In this document: positions 44,404 to 54,276 of the stretch, one piece after another
Layout: each line of letters starts with the position of its first letter
How positions within the stretch are numbered: the stretch's first letter is position 1
Assembly: GCF_900156475.1 (NCBI RefSeq)
Contig: NZ_FTNR01000005.1
Span: forward strand, 1 to 64,000
DNA from: Natronorubrum thiooxidans
GTDB lineage: Archaea > Halobacteriota > Halobacteria > Halobacteriales > Natrialbaceae
Length of the DNA: 64,000 bases
Direction: 5' to 3'
Translations under genes and position numbers: made by a program
The notes under the pieces: generated by a model
What the model was told of the DNA's origin: nothing
Database searches by the model: none
Seen by the model: only the letters and a program-made list of their open reading frames with translations

Positions 44404-46218
44404 ATGGACTCGAGCATCGACTACGGCCAGTTCGAGGAGGGACGGGCAGTCAACTACTGGAACCTCGATCGGACCCTCCGGCGCGAACTCCAGCGCATTT
44501 ACACTGACGACGAGTTCGAGTGGGCACACTCACGACTTGAGGAGTTCGGCTCGATCGTCGGTCAGACGATCGCGGACAACGCCGACTACATCGACGACCA
44601 CGGGCCGGAACTCGAGCCCTACAATAAACACGGTGACGTGTGGAACCGGGTTCGCTACCCGGCCGAGCAACTCGAGAACGAGCGGCTGGCATACGAGATG
44701 GGAATCGTCGCGGACGCGTTCGAAGCTCCGCCGGGTCGCGACGAGCCGATGCCGCTGTCGCACAACCTCGCGATGCAGTACCTGTTGTGTTATGCGGATC
44801 CGGGTTTCGACTGCCCGGTCGCGATGACCGCAGGTGCAGCGCTCGTCCTCGAGAAATTTGATGACGGCTCGCTGTCGGCGTACTCCGACGCACTGACGAG
44901 CCGAGAGTACGCCGATCTCATCGAGGGGGCGATGTTTCTCACCGAGAAACAGGGCGGCAGCGACGTCGGCGCGAACGAAACGCGGGCCGAGTGGGACGAA
45001 GATGCCGAGTGCTGGCGACTCACGGGCGAGAAGTGGTTCTGTTCGAATATCGACGCCGAAGGGACGCTCGCCCTCGCCCGGACCCCCGATGCCCCCGACG
45101 GGACTGACGGGCTCTCGATGTTTCTCGTCCCCCACGCCGACCCGGCCGGAGTGGACGGCCCCCTCACCAAGGGCGACCGCCTCGAGGACGGCCCGCTTTC
45201 GCCCGGCGCGGTCAACGACCAGCTGTATCGCCGGCTCAAGGACAAACTCGGCACGATCGCCGTTCCCACGGGCGAGGTCGAGTTCGACGGCGCGAAAGCC
45301 CACCTCGTCGGCGAACAGGAACGCGGGTTCAAGCAGATGACCGAGATGCTCAACCTCGAGCGACTGTCGAACGCCGCCGCCTCCTGTGGCATCATCGGGC
45401 GCGTGTTGCTCGAGAGCAAGATCTACGCCGCAAATCGCGAAGCCTTCGGTGAAACGATCGACCAGTACCCGCTGATGCGTGCTGATCTGGTCGATATGGC
45501 CGTCGACCACGAGGCTGCGGTGGCGTACGTCTTCGAGGCGGCGCGGCTGTTTTCGGAACGCGAGCGGGCCGAGCGCACTGGGCAAGACGCTGACGACGCC
45601 TACCGACTGATGCGACTACTGATTCCGATCGCAAAGCTGCGAACTGCCCGACTGGCCGTCGAGACGGCTTCCTACGGCATGGAGATCCACGGCGGCAACG
45701 GCTACGTCGACGACTTCGTCACGAATCGCTTGCTCCGGGACGCACAGGTGTTGCCGATCTGGGAGGGCACCGAAAACATCCTCTCGCTGGACGTGCTCCG
45801 CGCACTCGAGCGAGAAGACGCCCACGAACCGCTGTTCGAGACGATCGAGGACCGCCTCGCGAGCGTTTCGCATCCGGCTCTGGCCGCGGCTGTCGAGACG
45901 GTCGAAACCGAGTATCACGATCTTGCGGGCGCGCTTGCGACACTGGCCGGCGAGGACGCCGAGTACGCACAGCTGTCGGCCAAGCGGCTGGCCCACTACG
46001 TCTTCGACGTCTTTACCGCCGCGCTGTTGCTCGAGCAGGCCCAGACCCACCTCGAGGCCGGCAACGGGCGGCTGGCGCTGGTCGCCCGGCGGTTTGTCGC
46101 GAACGAACTCGAGGCACAGACAGCCCGCGGGATCGCAAGCGGAGATCGGCTGGCGCTCGAGGCGTTCGAGTCGATCGTGCAGTATGCGCCGGTCGATCCC
46201 GAGACGCTTGAGACGTGA
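44404..46218 (+). CDS. AidB-like acyl-CoA dehydrogenase
   Basis: 604 residues starting MDSSIDYGQFEEGRAVNYWN. Acyl-CoA dehydrogenase fold: FLTEKQGGSDVGANETRAEW (FAD-binding), WRLTGEKWFCSNIDAEG, LNLERLSNAAASCGIIGRVL, and the C-terminal catalytic-region signature EIHGGNGYVDDFVTNRLLRDAQVLPIWEGTENI. The N- and C-terminal extensions match the AidB/ACAD11-like branch (about 540-600 residues) more than the short-chain enzymes. Oxidises an unknown acyl-CoA or has a protective role. Preceded by a strong palindromic operator; expression is probably repressed without inducer. Confidence 0.9.
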   Translation: MDSSIDYGQFEEGRAVNYWNLDRTLRRELQRIYTDDEFEWAHSRLEEFGSIVGQTIADNADYIDDHGPELEPYNKHGDVWNRVRYPAEQLENERLAYEMGIVADAFEAPPGRDEPMPLSHNLAMQYLLCYADPGFDCPVAMTAGAALVLEKFDDGSLSAYSDALTSREYADLIEGAMFLTEKQGGSDVGANETRAEWDEDAECWRLTGEKWFCSNIDAEGTLALARTPDAPDGTDGLSMFLVPHADPAGVDGPLTKGDRLEDGPLSPGAVNDQLYRRLKDKLGTIAVPTGEVEFDGAKAHLVGEQERGFKQMTEMLNLERLSNAAASCGIIGRVLLESKIYAANREAFGETIDQYPLMRADLVDMAVDHEAAVAYVFEAARLFSERERAERTGQDADDAYRLMRLLIPIAKLRTARLAVETASYGMEIHGGNGYVDDFVTNRLLRDAQVLPIWEGTENILSLDVLRALEREDAHEPLFETIEDRLASVSHPALAAAVETVETEYHDLAGALATLAGEDAEYAQLSAKRLAHYVFDVFTAALLLEQAQTHLEAGNGRLALVARRFVANELEAQTARGIASGDRLALEAFESIVQYAPVDPETLET

Positions 46219-46262
46219 TCACTCGGCGTCGGTCGCTTCTCGTCACGTCCTATGGCGCTCGT

Positions 46263-46571
46263 CTATCCTCGTTGTCCTCGAGGCGACTGTACCCCCCAGG
46301 AATTGGTTTCGGTGTCGCCGCTGGCACGCCCGTTTGTGTCCGCGCTCGGGCCAGCTCGACCGTCGGCGTCTCGATCCCGACCGCGGGTTCCGAGCCCGCC
46401 CTGTGCTTTCGCCTCGCGTTCAGCGGTTTCGCGGTCGACGAGGGTCGGGTTCGCGATTTCGTTACTGATCAGGAGATAGAGGACGAGTGGGACCAGCACC
46501 GACAGGAGGAGCACGAATACGAGTAACGCGGCGACCATGATTCCACGTTCGACGTTATCCGACAATAACAT
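46263..46571 (-). CDS. Single-helix membrane protein with disordered tail
   Basis: 102 residues from the second ATG (MLLSDNVERGIMVAALLVFV). One membrane helix (about 10-33: VAALLVFVLLLSVLVPLVLYLL), then a charged, Gly-rich disordered tail (RGRDRDADGRAGPSADTNGR...). The ATG at 46577 is 6 nt upstream and also possible. Divergent from the zinc-ribbon gene at 46600, sharing a short promoter region with ATAACATATTC. Function unknown. Confidence 0.6.
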   Translation of the reverse strand: MLLSDNVERGIMVAALLVFVLLLSVLVPLVLYLLISNEIANPTLVDRETAEREAKAQGGLGTRGRDRDADGRAGPSADTNGRASGDTETNSWGVQSPRGQRG

Positions 46572-46599
46572 ATTCAACGAGCGATCACGAACGGCGAGT

Positions 46600-46806
46600 A
46601 TGGTCTCCGATAGCGATCAGGGCTGTCCGAAGTGCGGCCACACCGAGACGGAAGTCGACGACATCGCCACCTCCGGCACCGGGCTCTCGAAACTCTTCGA
46701 CGTTCAGAACCGGCGATTCCGAGTCGTCTCGTGTGCCAACTGCGGCTACTCGGAACTGTACCGTGGTGACTCGAGCAACAACATGATCGACCTCTTTCTC
46801 GGCTGA
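46600..46806 (+). CDS. Zinc-ribbon nucleic-acid-binding-type protein
   Basis: 68 residues from ATG 46600 (MVSDSDQGCPKCGHTETEVD). CPKC and CANC pairs form one zinc ribbon; FRVVSCANCGYSELYRGDSSN and the final DLFLG match the small Zn_ribbon (DUF2082-type) family. GTGLSKLFDVQNRRFR is the conserved linker. Function unknown; the family is predicted to bind nucleic acid. It is convergent with hjc. Confidence 0.85.
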   Translation: MVSDSDQGCPKCGHTETEVDDIATSGTGLSKLFDVQNRRFRVVSCANCGYSELYRGDSSNNMIDLFLG

Positions 46807-46846
46807 GTCCGCGCGGACTCAGTCGACATCACGAAATCCGACTCGC

Positions 46847-47368
46847 TCACTCGAGCAGCGTCGCGGCTTCCTCGAGTTCCATGACACCCTGCTCGACGGC
46901 CGTGAGCACGCGAAGGATGTCTTCGTCCGGACCATCGTCGCCGTCATTGCTGACCTCCTCGAGGGTGACTTTCTGCGAGCGGCCGACGAACTCGGCGAAG
47001 TCAGTTCCGTCGGCGAGCGCGGTTTCCTTTTTTACTCGGTAGTTGCCGCCGTCGGTGACGTAGAGGTCGGCAGGATGGAAAAAATACCAGTCTTCGCGGT
47101 CGAAGCGGACGCCGATCCGGGGTTTCGCGCCGAAGTTCTGCGCGAAGTAGATCAGCGCCTCGACCTCTTCGCCGGTGAGGTAGATCGGATCGCCGGCGCT
47201 GGATTTGGCCTCGATTGCATAGAACCGTTCACCGTCGCCGGCGAGCACGTCGGGGAGTTCACGTTCCGTCGCGGAGCCGCTTGCGGGGGCACGCATCACT
47301 GCAAAGCCGGCCGCATCGAGTTCGTTGACGAGTTCCCGTTCGCGGCGGTCACCCTTCGCCTGAGACAT
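46847..47368 (-). CDS. hjc: Holliday junction resolvase Hjc
   Basis: 173 residues from the ATG at 47368 ([20 protein letters not shown]). Archaeal Hjc nuclease core: [27 protein letters not shown], then [20 protein letters not shown], giving the D-(x)n-E-x-K metal site, and [19 protein letters not shown]. Cuts four-way junctions symmetrically at the end of recombination. The C-terminal 45 residues ([21 protein letters not shown]...) are an acidic haloarchaeal extension. Partner of RadA in recombination. Confidence 0.94.
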   Translation of the reverse strand: MSQAKGDRRERELVNELDAAGFAVMRAPASGSATERELPDVLAGDGERFYAIEAKSSAGDPIYLTGEEVEALIYFAQNFGAKPRIGVRFDREDWYFFHPADLYVTDGGNYRVKKETALADGTDFAEFVGRSQKVTLEEVSNDGDDGPDEDILRVLTAVEQGVMELEEAATLLE

Positions 47369-47510
47369 ACCAGACTTTCGCCGGCGGCTGGTAATAAAGG
47401 GACGGACGACGGCGTAGTAAGCGGCTGGATGATCGCGTGGGCTGGGAAGGGACGATACCGTGGGATGAGATCGCAGAGGTGACTCGACGGCGAACACGCC
47501 TCGAGTGAGG

Positions 47511-48323
47511 CTACAGCGGAACGGCCCCGAAGGCGTCGAGCAGCACCGATGGGGCCGGTTCGGCCGTCTCGATGTCGTACTCGACGGCGAGATAGAGGAC
47601 ACCGAACTGGAAGGCGTTGAGCGCGGCGTGGGCCGCCGTCGGCACGAGGAGGTTGTCGGTTTTCGCGTAGAGATAGCCGAAAATGAGCGCACCGCCGAAC
47701 ATAATCGCGAGCGAGGACGCGGTCGCGAGCATCGACTCGGCGAGTGTCACGTACATCGGGAAATGCACGAGCGCGAAGATGGTGCTTGCGAGCACCACCG
47801 ACTGCATCCGCGTAAAGGCGTCGTAGAGGCGTTTCTGGACGACGTTCCGAAAGAGGAACTCCTCGGCCGGCGCGTTGAAAAAGAAGACGATGACGATCAT
47901 GATCAGGATCATGGTCTGGTCCTGGCCGACGACTTCGACGACGTTGCTCTCCGCGGCTGGTATCGAAAAGAGTTGCAACAGGATATTGACGGCAAACAGG
48001 AACGCGATACTGGCGAGGATCCCGCCGAAGACGTACCACCAGCCCGTTTTCGTCGGCATACGAACGTCAACGTACGACCAGCCGCGGCCGGTGGCGGCGA
48101 GATAGAGCCCCCCAGCCAGCGCCATCCCGACGAAGTTCAGGATCATATACAGCGTACGGCTTTCGATCGAGGCATCGGCCATTCCCTCGAGCAGCGCTGG
48201 ATCGGCAAGAATAGCTGGAACCGTCGCGATACTGGCCCCGACCAGCCCGAAAATTGTCAGTCCGACAGCGACGAGCGTCGATCGAAGCGGCGCACCGTCA
48301 CGATGTTGGGAGGGCGTTTCCAT
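47511..48323 (-). CDS. CPBP-family intramembrane glutamic protease
   Basis: 270 residues, about eight membrane helices. Motif 1 [17 protein letters not shown] (EExxxR), motif 2 [10 protein letters not shown] (FxxxH), and motif 3 [14 protein letters not shown] (HxxxN/B). All catalytic Glu/His/Asn residues are present. Type II CAAX-protease homologues act in membrane protein processing or bacteriocin self-immunity; the role here is unknown. Ordinary codon use. Confidence 0.9.
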   Translation of the reverse strand: METPSQHRDGAPLRSTLVAVGLTIFGLVGASIATVPAILADPALLEGMADASIESRTLYMILNFVGMALAGGLYLAATGRGWSYVDVRMPTKTGWWYVFGGILASIAFLFAVNILLQLFSIPAAESNVVEVVGQDQTMILIMIVIVFFFNAPAEEFLFRNVVQKRLYDAFTRMQSVVLASTIFALVHFPMYVTLAESMLATASSLAIMFGGALIFGYLYAKTDNLLVPTAAHAALNAFQFGVLYLAVEYDIETAEPAPSVLLDAFGAVPL

Positions 48324-48424
48324 ACGGGGAGTTACGGGTGCGTCCTTCTTGGGTGTTCCTTTCGCCGAAGGGAGTCAACACTGCCAAGCGACGGCGAGTC
48401 ACGTCGGGTACGGCAAAGAGGCTG

Positions 48425-51400
48425 TCACAGTCCCTCGGCGAGTAAGAGGGATTCGGCCTCGAATAACTGCTCGAGCAGCCGCTGTTGGCCGATTCGGAGA
48501 TGCCGGTTGATCGTCGGCTGTGTAACCTCGAGCATGTCGGCGATCTCCTCGCCGGTGCTCTCGCGTGGCCACTCGAAGAAGCCAGCCAGGTACGCCGTTC
48601 GAAGCACCTCGAGTTGTCGATCGGTCAGTTCGTCGAACAGCGACGTTACCAGTTCCTGTCTGGTGTGGGTCGTCCGCTGGACGTGGCGACGTGACTGTAA
48701 CTCGACGGCTTCGTAGTGATCCTCGAGCATGTCGATAAACTCGCGGACGTCGGTCGTCGTGGGGACGTCGACGGTGACGTCGATCGCCGTGCCGGTGGCG
48801 TGGATCGATCGCGGACTGCCGCCGTGGCGGACCAGCCGCGAAGCGACGACGTCGCCCGACACGGTCGCCTCGAAAAGACAGGTGCCATCCGACTCGGAGA
48901 TGAGTCGATACTCCGTGACGGAGACGAGATCGTCGAGAACGGCTTGGACGTCGGCCGGCGACACACCACTGGTCTCGAAAAAGAGGGCCGTTTCCGATCC
49001 GGAGTGGGTTCCAAGCCCCTCGTAGCCGACGTGAGCGCCGGTCGTCGCCGCGATCCGAGACAGAATATCGTCGTCCGCCACGAGGTCGAGCGAGAGTTCG
49101 ACGAGCGTCTCGGCGTGTAACGCCGCCTGGGTTTTCGCCGCGGTGATCGCATTGGCGATCCCCTCGCTGAGTTCCGCAAACACCGTTCGCTCGAGGTCAC
49201 CGAACGCGTCCGGTTCGTCCGCATAGACCGTCAGGACGCCGTAGCCGTACTCTTCGAAGGCAATCGGCACGGAGACGACCGACTGGAATCCCGAATCGAG
49301 TGCGCTCCGTCGCCACGGCTCACGTTTGATCCCTTCAACGACGTTTTCGACGACCGTCGGCGTCTCCGACCGAATCGTCCGGAGTGCGGGTTCGTCGGAC
49401 TCGGCTTCGATCTCGAGCGACAGGGCATCCAAATACTCCGGATCGGTGCCGGCCCAGGTGCGTGGCTCGAGTGACGTCCCGCTTGCGTCGAGTGCCCCGA
49501 TCCAGGCGAACGAGACGTGATCTGCCTCGAGTAACTGTTCGAGAACGGTCCGTTCGATCTCGCTGCGGCTGTCGGCACCGATGAGCGATCGGTCGATCCC
49601 TCTGATAATCTCGGTGATCTGGACCTGGCGTCGAAGGCGACTGTTCTGGGCTTCCAGTTCCGCATCGCGGTCCCGAAGCGTTGCCTCGCTCTCGAGGCGG
49701 TCGAACGCGGTCTCAGTCGTCGCGACGAGCGTCTCGACGAACTGCCGCGTCTCGTCGTCGATGGTCGACGGCGGCGCAATCAGGACGAACACGCCGTGGT
49801 TGCCGATCGGAACCACCAGCCCACCCGGAACGTCGTCGCCGAACAGCGGCGAGCGGGCACCGATATCGGCGTCGTCGACGACCGTCTGTGTCCCCGTGAC
49901 ATAGGTGTTCCAGAGGACGGAATCACCATCACCGGCCCTGATCGACGGCGCGCCACCGGCTTGGTCGACGAAGTCAGCCGTCGACGCGGCCGGCTCGAAC
50001 TGGTTCGTCTCGGCATCGAGGACGTAGACGCTTGCACTTCCAGACTCGAGTAACTCCGCGGCTGTCTCGACGGCGAGCTCGGCAACTGCTGGCGTCGTCT
50101 CTGCATTGAGCAGCTCACGGGCGGTGTCGTGGAGTGACTCGAGCACTAGTTCCCGCCGTTTCTGGTCAGAGATATCCTGCACTGTGCCTCGATACGTGCG
50201 GAGGGTTCCCTCGCGGTCGTGAATGGGTTCGCCCATCGCTCGCACCCACGTGGTGTCGTCCGAATCGGTCTCGAGTCGGGCTTCGAGCTCGTAGCCTGAC
50301 TCGGTCGCGATTGCGGTCTCGAGCCGGTCGCGGACGAACGGCCGGTCGTCCGGATGGTAGCACTCGATCGTCGTCTCGAGGGTTGGGGTAACGTCATGGG
50401 GGAGCTCGTACAGGCGATACAGCTCCTCGGTCCAGGTCGCTTCCGGCGGATCGGTGTGGACGTCGAGTTCCCAGCCGCCGACTTTCGCCATGCGCTGGAC
50501 GCGCTCTAAGAGGTCCGTCGAGCGCTCGAGGTCGCGTTCGCGTTCCTTTCGCTCGGTAATATCGCGGATGACGCCCGCGGTCCCGGTGAACTCGCTATTG
50601 TCCATCGGTAACAGTGCAACATGTGTCTCCGTCTCGATCGTCTCTCCGTTTGCGGTGATGAGATCGCCTTCATAGGCCTCGTACGGCGTTCCTTCACGGA
50701 GGAGGTCACGGACCAGTTCCCTGGCCGTTTCGAGCTCGTCCGGTGGCAGGAGATCGGAGACATCGGCTCCGATCAGGTCCGACGGCTCGTAGCCCGCGAG
50801 CGTTTCGATCGCGTCGTTGACGAACTGGAACTCGCCTTCGGCATCGAGTGTGTAGACGGGGTCACCGAGTGCCTGAATGATCGTCTCGTAGCGCTCGAGT
50901 TCGCGCTCGCGTGCCTTGCGGTCGGTGATGTCGCGGAAGTACACCGACAATCCGCTCTCGGAGGGGTAGGCACTCACCTCGAGCCAGGCGTCGACGACCG
51001 GCGAGTACTCCTCGAACGTGACTGCTTCCTGTGTCTGCATCGCGCGGCGATACTCCGCCTCGAACCGCGAGTCGACGGCACTGGGGAACTCCTCCCAGAG
51101 GGTGTTGCCGATCAGTTCCCGATCGTCGGCCTCGAGCAACTCCTTGGCCTGTGCGTTGACGTACGTAATATTCCACTCCGTATCCACCGCGTGGAACGCG
51201 TCGTTGATCCGGTCGAGCGTGCGCTCGAGTTCGTTCTCGAGGCGCTTGCGTTCGGTAATGTCGTTGTTGATCCCGACCATCCGCCGTGTGCCGTCCTCGT
51301 CGACCACCAGTCGGCCACGGCCGCCGACCCAGATCCAGTCGCCGTTCTCGTGTCGGAGCCGGAACCCGTCCCGATACAGTTCGTCGTTCTCGATCGCCTG

Positions 51401-53536
51401 CTCAAGTGCGGCCTCGATTCGAGAAATATCTTCGGGATGCACGCGTTCGATGAAGGCCTCGTACGTCCCCTCGAACTCGCCGGGCTCGAGACCGACAATC
51501 TGCTGTAACGTGTCGTTCCAGTCGAGGTCGTTCGTTTCGATATTTAGCTCCCAGATCCCCGTGTTCGTCCCCTCGAGTGCGAGTTCGAGTCGCCGTTTCG
51601 TCTCGCGCAAGTCCCGTTCACGCCGCTTCCGATCGGTAATATCCTGTATCGAACCCTGTAGTTTGACGACCTCGCCGTCCGCCCGGACTGGCTCGCCGAT
51701 GGACCGAACCCAGCGCTCGTCGTCGCTGTCGGCCGGCAGCAGCCGGAGTTCGAGATCGTACGGTTCTCCCCGTTCGATTGCGCGGTCGACCGCCGATCGG
51801 AGCGCGTCCCGATCGTCCGGGTGATAGAACTCGAGTGACTCCGCCAGTCCGATGTTGGGGTCCGGCTCGAGGCCATAGATCCGGGCGACTTCGTCGGACC
51901 ACTGGAGCTCGTAGGGCTCGTTGCGAACGTCGAGTTCCCAGGCCCCGATGTTCGCCACCCGTTGGGACTGCTCGAGCAGCCGGGTGGTGCGCTCGAGGTC
52001 GCGCTCGTTTTCGACCCGGTCGGTGACGTCGGTGAGGACGCCTTCGACCGCCTCGAGCGAGCCCTCGTCGTCGAAGACGCCGCGGCCGCGTTCGGTGACC
52101 CAGCGGCGCTCGCCGTCGGCCGTCTCGATCGGGAACGTCGCGTAGAATAGGTCCCGCTCGGCGACGGCGTCCTGAATCGTCTCCCAGCGTTCGTCGTGAT
52201 CCTCGAGGACGACGTCGGAAAACCAGTCGACGTCGCCGTCGACGAGGTCGTCGGGGTCGTAGCCGGTGAGCTCGAGACAGCCGTCACTGACGAATTCGAA
52301 CGAACAGTCGCGCTCGTTTCGACAGCGATAGACCATGCCGGGAACGTTGCTCATCAGCGTCGTTAGCTGGCGTTCACGCTCTCGAAGCGTCTGCTCGCGC
52401 TCCTTGCGGTCGGTGATGTCTCGACTGATCACGAGAAAGCGATCCTCGTTGGCGAGGGCGATCCGAATGAGGTGGATCTCGACCGGGAACGTCGAGCCGT
52501 CGCACCGTCGATACTGTCCTTCGAACTTCCGTCGGCTGTCGACTGAGACGCCCTCGAGCAGCGTCTGGACGTCGGCTGCGTCGAACGATTCGTCGTACTC
52601 CCAGATCTTCGTTCCGAGCAGGTCGTCCTCGGTATACCCCAGTTCGTCACAGAACCGCCTGTTCACGTCGACAATCGTCCCGTCAGGATCGAGGACGTCG
52701 ATCATATCGGGCGAATACTCGAACAGCGCCTCGAGCCGTGCACTCGTCGTTTCCAGTCGTCGCTCGCGTGCCTTTCGGTCGGTGATGTCCGTGAGTACAG
52801 TGACGGCCCCGACGACGTCACCACGCTCCCGGATCGGTGCTTTCGAGAGGGTCACGTCGATGAGTGAGCCATCCGCGGTCAGTCGCTCAGTCTCGACGCC
52901 GGTGATCGATTTGCCGGCCTCGAGTCGATCACGGAATCGCTCGCTCTCGTCGGCTCGCTCCGCGGGGATGATCGGCAGGGGTTCGCCACGGACCTCCGCA
53001 GCGCTCCACCCGAAGAGACGCTCGGCTGCCGGGTTCCACTGTTCGACGGTCCCGTCGCGATCGACGGCGACGAGCGCTGCCGGAGACGATTCGATAACCG
53101 AACGACACTGTTCGGCCGTTGCCTGTAACTCCTGTTCACGGTCGGCGAACCGTCGTTCCCGCTTCTCGACTGCCGTCACCACCGTGTCGACGGCTTCGGC
53201 TAGCGGTCCGAGTTCGTCGTCTCGCTCGAGGTCGATTGAGACCCCGTCGGTTCGAAGCCGGGCCGCTCGATCGACCTCGGCGTCCGTCGGCGATTGATCG
53301 TCGTCGATCGAGGCCGCCAACGCTTCGACGTCGGCTGTCAGTCGTTCGATCGCCGTCTCTCGGCTGCCACCACCGTGCACAGCGAGCCCGACAAGCAGTG
53401 GCGAACCGATCGGCAGTTCCGGCCACGGTCCCACAATCGCCAGCAGCGAAACGACACCGATTCCGAACACGAACAGCAGGGGCTGCCGCTCAGTAACGGA
53501 GTCGAGTGAAATCCCACAAAACGACGGGAAAGCCAT
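48425..53536 (-). CDS. Giant multi-PAS/GAF regulator with Bat-type HTH domain
   Basis: 1703 residues. N-terminal hydrophobic pair (about 18-52), a HAMP-like region (65-135), then about eight PAS/PAC units from 140 to 1190, each ending in DITDRK or similar (e.g. TVLTDITDRKARERRLE). Two GAF domains follow (about 1195-1340 and 1360-1500). The C-terminus holds the bacterio-opsin-activator region (SLDLVADDDILSRIA...) and an HTH_10 helix-turn-helix (LTDRQLEVLRTAYLAGFFEWPRESTGEEIADML). No histidine kinase is present: sensor and DNA-binding output are in one chain. Known short relatives are Bat proteins with one PAS and one GAF. Confidence 0.92.
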   Translation of the reverse strand: MAFPSFCGISLDSVTERQPLLFVFGIGVVSLLAIVGPWPELPIGSPLLVGLAVHGGGSRETAIERLTADVEALAASIDDDQSPTDAEVDRAARLRTDGVSIDLERDDELGPLAEAVDTVVTAVEKRERRFADREQELQATAEQCRSVIESSPAALVAVDRDGTVEQWNPAAERLFGWSAAEVRGEPLPIIPAERADESERFRDRLEAGKSITGVETERLTADGSLIDVTLSKAPIRERGDVVGAVTVLTDITDRKARERRLETTSARLEALFEYSPDMIDVLDPDGTIVDVNRRFCDELGYTEDDLLGTKIWEYDESFDAADVQTLLEGVSVDSRRKFEGQYRRCDGSTFPVEIHLIRIALANEDRFLVISRDITDRKEREQTLRERERQLTTLMSNVPGMVYRCRNERDCSFEFVSDGCLELTGYDPDDLVDGDVDWFSDVVLEDHDERWETIQDAVAERDLFYATFPIETADGERRWVTERGRGVFDDEGSLEAVEGVLTDVTDRVENERDLERTTRLLEQSQRVANIGAWELDVRNEPYELQWSDEVARIYGLEPDPNIGLAESLEFYHPDDRDALRSAVDRAIERGEPYDLELRLLPADSDDERWVRSIGEPVRADGEVVKLQGSIQDITDRKRRERDLRETKRRLELALEGTNTGIWELNIETNDLDWNDTLQQIVGLEPGEFEGTYEAFIERVHPEDISRIEAALEQAIENDELYRDGFRLRHENGDWIWVGGRGRLVVDEDGTRRMVGINNDITERKRLENELERTLDRINDAFHAVDTEWNITYVNAQAKELLEADDRELIGNTLWEEFPSAVDSRFEAEYRRAMQTQEAVTFEEYSPVVDAWLEVSAYPSESGLSVYFRDITDRKARERELERYETIIQALGDPVYTLDAEGEFQFVNDAIETLAGYEPSDLIGADVSDLLPPDELETARELVRDLLREGTPYEAYEGDLITANGETIETETHVALLPMDNSEFTGTAGVIRDITERKERERDLERSTDLLERVQRMAKVGGWELDVHTDPPEATWTEELYRLYELPHDVTPTLETTIECYHPDDRPFVRDRLETAIATESGYELEARLETDSDDTTWVRAMGEPIHDREGTLRTYRGTVQDISDQKRRELVLESLHDTARELLNAETTPAVAELAVETAAELLESGSASVYVLDAETNQFEPAASTADFVDQAGGAPSIRAGDGDSVLWNTYVTGTQTVVDDADIGARSPLFGDDVPGGLVVPIGNHGVFVLIAPPSTIDDETRQFVETLVATTETAFDRLESEATLRDRDAELEAQNSRLRRQVQITEIIRGIDRSLIGADSRSEIERTVLEQLLEADHVSFAWIGALDASGTSLEPRTWAGTDPEYLDALSLEIEAESDEPALRTIRSETPTVVENVVEGIKREPWRRSALDSGFQSVVSVPIAFEEYGYGVLTVYADEPDAFGDLERTVFAELSEGIANAITAAKTQAALHAETLVELSLDLVADDDILSRIAATTGAHVGYEGLGTHSGSETALFFETSGVSPADVQAVLDDLVSVTEYRLISESDGTCLFEATVSGDVVASRLVRHGGSPRSIHATGTAIDVTVDVPTTTDVREFIDMLEDHYEAVELQSRRHVQRTTHTRQELVTSLFDELTDRQLEVLRTAYLAGFFEWPRESTGEEIADMLEVTQPTINRHLRIGQQRLLEQLFEAESLLLAEGL

Positions 53537-53925
53537 GGGTTGAGTACGAAGCCATCACAGATGACATGAGTGGTTTATACACTACTTAGAGTGATGATTT
53601 ATCTCTAAATTGGTTGTATTTATTATAATCCAATCAGAGAGACCGATCAACTGTCGAGATATCCGTCGACACGTCCAACAGCAATCGAACCTGAAACGGA
53701 GTCCACACTGACACCGAACAGTGGGTCATGGAGTGTGCACTGCCGATCAGTGTCGACCATCATTCAACTCGCTAGCGTTCATTCGAACCGTGTACTATGC
53801 ATCCTGTGTGTCTCGGATTTGTGTGCGAGTTCAGCCCCATTCAATACATATAGTGTCCGAGCTGGGGCGAGATTACATATATAATGGATAGGCAGATGCC
53901 CATCGTTCGCATCTGAACGAACGAA
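53537..53925. promoter_or_regulatory. AT-rich divergent promoter region
   Basis: About 390 bp between the multi-PAS gene (minus) and the HalOD1 gene (plus). AT content is far above the genome. A TATA-like ATATATAA at 53877-53884 is 41 bp before the HalOD1 start. A symmetrical arm pair lies at 53603-53639. No gene is seen. Confidence 0.55.
53603..53639. promoter_or_regulatory. Inverted repeat around an AT-rich core
   Basis: CTCTAAATTGG (53603-53613) and CCAATCAGAG (53630-53639) are complementary apart from one extra A and one mismatch, around a TATTTATTATAAT-type core. It is about 70 bp upstream of the multi-PAS gene start. Could be an autoregulatory site for that gene; no factor is known. 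Confidence 0.4.
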
Positions 53926-54183
53926 ATGCCCGGAACAACGCTCGATTATCACAACGATTCGATCAGTCTCTCCGTTATCGAAGCGCTCGCTGCGGAAACA
54001 GGGACCGACCCGACCGAGCTCGAGCCGCTGTATCATGCTATCGATCCTGAAGCACTCGATCAGCTTTTTCAAGCGGAGACAACTGCAAACGCGAACGTCA
54101 CGTTCGCATACGGCAGTCACACGGTCGAAGTTCGTGGTGACGGGACCATCATCGTCGACGAGACGGTCCATGAACGGTCATAA
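53926..54183 (+). CDS. HalOD1 output-domain protein
   Basis: 85 residues, essentially only the HalOD1 domain: SLSVIEALAAETGTDPTELEPLYHAIDPEALDQLF and VTFAYGSHTVEVRGDGTIIVDE. Next to a degenerate receiver-PAS gene 93 bp downstream, and divergent from the multi-PAS regulator, so it belongs to a signalling cluster. Probably a small protein-interaction or output module; unproven. Confidence 0.85.
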   Translation: MPGTTLDYHNDSISLSVIEALAAETGTDPTELEPLYHAIDPEALDQLFQAETTANANVTFAYGSHTVEVRGDGTIIVDETVHERS

Positions 54184-54276
54184 GCGCCGAGAACGCACCA
54201 CAGTTCGGGCACCGGTTTTCGATCGACCCGACCAACATCCTGGCGTAACACACCTGACGAACGCGGAGGTGTTCCA

